A DNA stretch of 64,000 nt from positions 2,604,001-2,668,000 of the forward strand of contig NZ_CP026949.1 in the NCBI RefSeq assembly GCF_003065425.1, written 5' to 3'. The stretch's first letter is position 1; each line of letters begins with the position of its first letter. The notes beneath the pieces are model-generated. The model ran no database searches. It was not told the origin of the DNA and was given only the letters and a program-made list of their open reading frames with translations. Positions 61,954-64,000 of the stretch are shown here, in pieces. Made by a program: the position numbers and the translations under genes. The stretch comes from Mycetocola zhujimingii. GTDB lineage: Bacteria; Actinomycetota; Actinomycetes; Actinomycetales; Microbacteriaceae.

Positions 61954-62636
61954 GCCGTTGCCGCCTTCACTGTGACGCTGCCTGCGCCTCGCCTGGCAGC
62001 CTCATCGACACGGGCCCACGGCAGGAGCACCCGCCCGAGGAGCACGAGGAGCACGTCGAAGACGACGGCGATCAGCACGGTCCCGACGATTCCGGTCAGA
62101 ATTTCGGTCGGAAAGTTGCGCTGGTACCCATCGGTGAAGAGGTACCCGAGTCCGCTCATCCCCACCAGGGCACCGAGCGTCACGAGGCTGACGGTACTCG
62201 TCGACACTACGCGGAGCCCGGCGAGAAGAACCGGACCGGCCAGCGGCAGCTCGACCTGCCAGAACCGGCGCCACGCTCCAAAGCCAACGGCGGTCGACGA
62301 CGAAATGACGTCCCGCGACACCGCCTCGAAGGCATCCGTCGCCGTTCTCACCATCAGGGCAATCGCGTAGATCGTCAGCGTGACGATGAGGTTGAGCGGA
62401 TTGAGAATCTTCGTCCCGAGGAGAGTGGGCATGGCAACGATGAGCGCGAGCGATGGAATCGTGTAGAGCAGGCCGCAGACGGTGAGCACGACACCTCGCG
62501 ACACTCTGAACCGGTAGGCGAACCAGCCGATCGGCACAGCGATCACAAAGCCACAGATGATGGGTGCGATGCTCAGCAGAACGTGGGCAACCGTGAGGCT
62601 CCAGATCTGCTCGAAGTTCGCGAAGACCCACGTCAT
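61950..62636 (-). CDS. Osmoprotectant ABC permease (second subunit)
   Basis: A 228-residue permease. The N-terminal half has hydrophobic segments near residues 15, 45 and 75, and an EAA-type loop DVISSSTAVGFGAWRRFWQV near 130. Coupled by 4-bp overlaps to the genes on both sides. Part of the importer with an ATPase and a binding protein. Confidence 0.93.
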   Translation of the reverse strand: MTWVFANFEQIWSLTVAHVLLSIAPIICGFVIAVPIGWFAYRFRVSRGVVLTVCGLLYTIPSLALIVAMPTLLGTKILNPLNLIVTLTIYAIALMVRTATDAFEAVSRDVISSSTAVGFGAWRRFWQVELPLAGPVLLAGLRVVSTSTVSLVTLGALVGMSGLGYLFTDGYQRNFPTEILTGIVGTVLIAVVFDVLLVLLGRVLLPWARVDEAARRGAGSVTVKAATA

Positions 62637-63472
62637 GCCGGGGTACTCGGCTCTCGCTCAGGACGCTTGAGGACGCCGGCGAGCCTGCCTGTGCCGTCGA
62701 AGACGACGTCCTTTCCGTCCACGGTTCGGATCGAGAGCGACCGACGCCCCCGTTCCGCCCCAATAAACGTGTCAACGAACTCATCGGCCGGGTTGGCCAG
62801 GATCTCGTCGGGCGTCCCCATCTGCGCGATTCGCCCTCCGGCCTTGAGAATGACCACCTGGTCGCCGAGCAGGAACGCCTCGTCGATGTCGTGGGTGACG
62901 AAAACAATGGTCTTCGCGAGGTCGCTTTGAATCCGCAGCAGTTCCTGCTGCAGTTCACTTCGCACCAGCGGGTCGACGGCGCCGAACGGTTCGTCCATCA
63001 GCAGGATGTTCGGGTTGGTGGCGAGGCCCCGCGCCACCCCGACCCGCTGCTGCTGCCCGCCGGAAAGCTGCGATGGGTAGCGGTGAGCAATCGCACGGTC
63101 GAGCCCGACGGTGTCCATGAGCACAAGCGCGGCCTCTCGCGCTGGCCCCTTTTTGACACCGGAGAGCAGCGGAACCGTCGCAACGTTATCGACGACCGTC
63201 CGGTGAGGGAGGAGTCCGGAGTTCTGCATCACGTAACCGATCCGCCGACGAAGGGCGACGGGCTCGAGCGTGGAAATGTCGTCGTTGTCGATATGAATGG
63301 CGCCGCCGCTCGGGTCGACCATCCGATTGATCATGCGGAGCAGCGTGGTTTTTCCGCAACCGGATGACCCGACGAAGACCGTTGTCGTGCGTGACGGAAT
63401 CTCGATGCTGAAGTCATCGACCGCGAGGGTTCCGTCGGGGAACCGCTTCGATACTGCGTCAAAAGTGATCAT
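62633..63472 (-). CDS. Osmoprotectant ABC importer ATPase (ProV/OpuCA type)
   Basis: From the ATG at 63472 it has 279 residues, with AGGGG upstream. Walker A GSSGCGKTT, signature LSGGQQQRVGVAR, Walker B ILLMDEPFGAVDP and the H-loop FVTHDIDEA. The C-terminal CBS domains found in many ProV proteins, which sense ionic strength, are missing. Genes overlap by 4 bp down the operon. Confidence 0.94.
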   Translation of the reverse strand: MITFDAVSKRFPDGTLAVDDFSIEIPSRTTTVFVGSSGCGKTTLLRMINRMVDPSGGAIHIDNDDISTLEPVALRRRIGYVMQNSGLLPHRTVVDNVATVPLLSGVKKGPAREAALVLMDTVGLDRAIAHRYPSQLSGGQQQRVGVARGLATNPNILLMDEPFGAVDPLVRSELQQELLRIQSDLAKTIVFVTHDIDEAFLLGDQVVILKAGGRIAQMGTPDEILANPADEFVDTFIGAERGRRSLSIRTVDGKDVVFDGTGRLAGVLKRPEREPSTPA

Positions 63473-63601
63473 GTCGTTGAACCCCCTGAGCACACTGCTG
63501 TCGGTGACTCCGGTTCAGCGTATCCAGAACTGCCCCGAGCGCACCAGCTACTTATGACTGATGGACCCGGAAACTGCGACAGGCTAGGGTACTTCGCTGG
63601 C

Positions 63602-63970
63602 TCAGGCGGGCGTTTGCTGGTGTGCAGCAACCTGCCACGAACCGTCGCCGTAGAGATAGGTCGTTGTCATGCGCAACTGCACCGTCTCGTCGCCGCGGGT
63701 CGCGACGGCACGATACGCGAGGATCCCGCTGTGCTCCTCCAGCCGGATGAGGGCTGGTTCGTGGATTTCGTAGGAGTCCCACGGCGTGACACCGGCAAAG
63801 GCTTTGGCCACATCGTCGCGACCGAAAACCGCACCTTCAACGATCATGAGCGCATCGCGGGTCATTTCGCGTGCGTAGTGGTGGCCGCCGTGTCCGGCCA
63901 GGATTGCTTTCCAGCCCTCGTGCTCTTCGCGGAGGAGGATGGCGGGCAAATCATCGGTGATCAGAGTCAT
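63602..63970 (-). CDS. SnoaL/NTF2-like protein
   Basis: A 122-residue protein: LLREEHEGWKAILAGHGGHH, then MIVEGAVFGRDDVAKAFAGV and the beta-sheet half MTTTYLYGDGSWQVAAHQQT. The pattern fits DUF4440/SnoaL-like proteins. Possibly a stress-related enzyme; the substrate is unknown. ATG at 63970, 130 bp upstream of the osmoprotectant operon start. Confidence 0.85.
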   Translation of the reverse strand: MTLITDDLPAILLREEHEGWKAILAGHGGHHYAREMTRDALMIVEGAVFGRDDVAKAFAGVTPWDSYEIHEPALIRLEEHSGILAYRAVATRGDETVQLRMTTTYLYGDGSWQVAAHQQTPA

Positions 63971-64000
63971 GGCCTCACGCTACCCCCAGGCACCGCACCC

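Overview
The window is chromosomal DNA of a high-GC actinobacterium, most likely a member of the Microbacteriaceae. The basis is the strong GC bias, GTG starts, many probably leaderless genes with a TANNNT -10 box 6-7 bp before the start codon, and actinobacterial families such as sterol-carrier, DUF3151, DUF3817, GAP and DUF222/HNH proteins. No phage, plasmid replication or CRISPR genes are visible. No complete tRNA or rRNA gene was seen.

The backbone is a dispersed purine biosynthesis region. purF and purM (269-2889), purD (4996-6285), purC (15567-16466), purS-purQ (22715-23667), purL (26833-29139) and purA (56752-58038) cover most of the route from PRPP to IMP plus the first committed AMP step. 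Accessory modules sit between them. At 8504-15524 is a LacI-controlled rhamnoside module: repressor, carbohydrate ABC importer and GH78 alpha-L-rhamnosidase, with a perfect operator and a clear promoter. Two NarL-type two-component pairs (20731-22601 and 40706-42639), several ABC exporters and an MFS transporter follow.

The stretch 29824-35399 is an efflux or envelope unit. A TetR repressor faces three evenly phased operators and an MMPL transporter carrying what looks like a dead ABC ATPase domain, which overlaps a YhgE/Pip protein. The region 35.5-48.5 kb is a mixture of small enzymes (chorismate mutase, SDR, lactonase, acetyltransferase, mycothiol-type isomerase), a MacB-like and a DrrAB-like ABC pair, and an HPt-like protein that lacks the phospho-accepting histidine.

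The most system-like locus is 49473-56747. It has five consecutive minus-strand genes for secreted proteins, several with SipW-type signal peptides and the last with a sortase-like C-terminus. A SipW-like signal peptidase gene lies behind purA. A frameshifted DUF222/HNH endonuclease gene sits between the two parts. Together they look like a surface fibre or matrix locus related to TasA/SipW. The right end holds an M23 peptidase gene with a four-repeat MtrA-box-like array in front of it, and an osmoprotectant ABC importer.

Two intergenic regions hold unexplained structured repeats. At 4245-4600 a 205-bp unit occurs twice with hairpins, one of which shows a compensatory base change. At 29285-29799 fourteen copies of a 17-20 bp motif occur in both orientations with exact spacings of 41, 40, 29 and 49 bp.
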